DNA of 64,000 nt from Saprospirales bacterium (GTDB lineage Bacteria > Bacteroidota > Bacteroidia > Chitinophagales > Saprospiraceae), in NCBI GenBank assembly GCA_007695035.1, contig REEO01000050.1, positions 1-64,000 of the forward strand. The letters run 5' to 3'. The first letter of the stretch is position 1. Every line of letters starts with the position of its first letter. Positions 62,513 to 64,000 of the stretch are shown here, one piece after another. The position numbers and the translations under genes are program-made. The notes beneath the pieces are model-generated. The model searched no databases. It worked only from the letters and a program-made list of their open reading frames with translations, and was not told the origin of the DNA.

Positions 62513-63712
62513 CTAATCAATATAGTTGGGACTTAAATACACCCACTTTTTACTAACATTTATTAACAGTTGGTCTTCATTGACAAATAATGGGGTCCTG
62601 ATACGATTATCATTGATTATCTCGTGAAACAAATGATTGAGTTGATTGGCCTTGAAACTTTTATTATTTTCCTTCAATTCGTACATCCGGCCATCAACCC
62701 CACCAATTAACAATAATTTATTCCCGACAGATTTAATCCTGCCAGGGAAGGAAGGGGTGTTTTCAATAGTATCGACAATTTCACCGGAATACTTATTGAG
62801 TACCAGGAAAAAATTGGCTTCAGTTGGGTAAATTATTTTGTCCTGAAAAAGTACAGGCCTGGAAGCCAGAGCAACCTGATCCAGGTCTGTTGACCAATCA
62901 ACTACATTGTCATGGTGATTAAAAGCAACAATTTTGTTTGTCAAATGCCAAAAGGTCTTCCCGCTTGAAGTGTCGGTTAGAGGCGGCCTTGTCACGCCGT
63001 ATCCCTGAAAATTAATGGCTGACAGAGGAATTGAGTCTGTAGCTCCAAATTCAGTATTCCATCGAAGTAAATAATTTTCAGTTCTATTGTCCGAAATATT
63101 ATATTTTAGAACACTGTTGAATAAGTACTCTGGGTCAAAAGAACAGGTCACAGGGCCTACTGAAATAATCCTTTCATTCTCTGAAGCAGGTATTGAGAGA
63201 ATGGTGTCTTTTTCTCCATTCAATAGGTCGATTGAGAAAAATTGTACGTCATGCTGATTATTGCATGTGACCACGGGATATACAAACCTATCTCCTCCAA
63301 ATAAATTGGCTGAAATTTTCCCTTGAAAAGGGACAGTATCTAAAAGCTCACCTGAATTATGGTCAATTACCAGGAGGTGATCAACCATTGGAAGTATTGT
63401 TAAATTTTCAAAGCTATAAAAGTTTAAATTGGTGTATTGCGCTTCCAGAGAACCACTATTATCCAAAAAACTCCAAACTATCTCCTTTGCCTTAGGATCA
63501 AAGGCCGAAAGGCAATATACTCCATCACAATCTGATGAAATCAACAACAAATTGTCGATATACTCAGGATAGAGGTTATTGCTACTTGCAGCTTTGATAA
63601 AAATTGCCGCGGTGTCCTTATCTGGTTCCTGACAAGATTGAAGAAATACGGAAAGGAAGAAAATAGCCAATCCAATGCCCCATAGAAAAGGCCAGGTTTT
63701 TCTGCTCTGCAA
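62513..63712 (-). CDS. Lipoprotein with PQQ-like beta-propeller repeats
   Basis: A 399-residue lipoprotein; signal sequence with lipobox LQSC, Cys at about 27. The mature part has repeated blades (LLLISSDCDGVYCLSAFDPK, HLLVIDHNSGELLDTVPF, FFLVLNKYSGEIVDTIEN and KLLLIGGVDGRMYELK), the pattern of a PQQ-like or quinoprotein-type propeller without an obvious cofactor site. Function unknown. The 277-base gap downstream (62236-62512) holds nothing recognised. Confidence 0.8.
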   Translation of the reverse strand: MQSRKTWPFLWGIGLAIFFLSVFLQSCQEPDKDTAAIFIKAASSNNLYPEYIDNLLLISSDCDGVYCLSAFDPKAKEIVWSFLDNSGSLEAQYTNLNFYSFENLTILPMVDHLLVIDHNSGELLDTVPFQGKISANLFGGDRFVYPVVTCNNQHDVQFFSIDLLNGEKDTILSIPASENERIISVGPVTCSFDPEYLFNSVLKYNISDNRTENYLLRWNTEFGATDSIPLSAINFQGYGVTRPPLTDTSSGKTFWHLTNKIVAFNHHDNVVDWSTDLDQVALASRPVLFQDKIIYPTEANFFLVLNKYSGEIVDTIENTPSFPGRIKSVGNKLLLIGGVDGRMYELKENNKSFKANQLNHLFHEIINDNRIRTPLFVNEDQLLINVSKKWVYLSPNYID

Positions 63713-63728
63713 AGCCGGAATTTTTTAT

Positions 63729-64000
63729 TTAGTTTGTGGGCACAATAAAAGCCGCACCTAAAGCACCGGAAAAGATGTTATCCTTGAATTCATCCACTAA
63801 AACCTCCTGGGTTCTACTAGTCATCTGAAAATGATTAGTGTTGGGAAGGTGAATTTCAGCCACCATATTTGACCCTGGAAGCTTCTGTTCTGACTCAGCT
63901 AGTAAACCGTTAGTTAATTCTGCTACAAAAACAGTCGTTGTAACATACTCACCAATTACTAAATTTTGGGAACACCAATTTTGGCAATGGTGGATTGAGT
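63729..64000 (-). CDS. 3' end of a gene running off the window
   Basis: An open minus-strand frame that enters from beyond 64000 and ends at a TAA at 63729-63731, about 89 codons. It ends with segments HLPNTNHFQMTSRTQEVLVD and FSGALGAAFIVPTN. No start, signal or family motif is visible in this part. The protein could not be named. It lies 16 bases upstream of the beta-propeller lipoprotein start, so the two are probably in one operon. Confidence 0.7.
   Translation of the reverse strand, partial: SIHHCQNWCSQNLVIGEYVTTTVFVAELTNGLLAESEQKLPGSNMVAEIHLPNTNHFQMTSRTQEVLVDEFKDNIFSGALGAAFIVPTN

Overview
The window is a chromosomal segment of a member of the Bacteroidota. The evidence is a complete gldA-gldF-gldG gliding set, a type IX secretion (T9SS) C-terminal sorting domain, paired Omp28 and DUF6029-type genes, DUF3098/DUF3810/DUF4340 proteins, an Rpn-type nuclease, and repeated use of the Bacteroidota promoter element TAnnTTTG in front of genes on both strands. 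A finer placement (Saprospirales, Chitinophagales or Cytophagales) cannot be fixed from sequence reading alone. No tRNA, rRNA, CRISPR array, intact insertion sequence or prophage was found.

Layout. 0-10.6 kb: a nucleoid-protein-like gene, a Fur regulator followed by RarA, an acyl-CoA dehydrogenase, an M19 dipeptidase, an outer-membrane barrel, a futalosine-hydrolase-like enzyme, DUF3810, thioredoxin, DUF58 and an S4 RNA-binding protein. 10.7-18.2 kb: an Rpn nuclease with a damaged 5' end, a lipoprotein/SCO1/cytochrome c cluster for respiration, a trans-sulfuration-type PLP enzyme, Omp28 with a DUF6029-type protein, and a TlpA-like thioredoxin. 18.4-28.8 kb: an ABC-F ATPase, a tail-specific protease, a membrane pyrophosphatase, an S9 peptidase and a transaldolase-like aldolase.

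28.9-34.7 kb is the accessory-looking part. It holds a secreted metzincin protease whose reading frame is interrupted by a 7-bp tandem repeat just after the start codon and by an in-frame stop just before its T9SS domain, two tandem RHS-like lipoproteins, the signal recognition particle RNA gene on the minus strand, and an orphan promoter-to-terminator unit that looks like a small RNA with a 12-codon micro-ORF. 34.7-45.7 kb: alanine dehydrogenase, an NAD-binding epimerase-like protein, photolyase, three small unknown genes, a GNAT/alanine racemase/ornithine-racemase-like operon, the GTPase YchF and a LysE exporter.

45.8-53.9 kb is one long minus-strand block: ftsX, DUF3098, truB, gldA, gldF, gldG, DUF4340 and a zinc-dependent phospholipase C-like protein. 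54-64 kb: an orphan anti-sigma-K-like protein, OsmC, a cold-shock gene with a long leader, a cytochrome-like lipoprotein, mnmE, an AraC regulator, a gap-pfkA glycolysis pair divergent from an NrtR-like regulator with a palindromic site between them, a beta-propeller lipoprotein, and the 3' end of one more gene that runs off the window.
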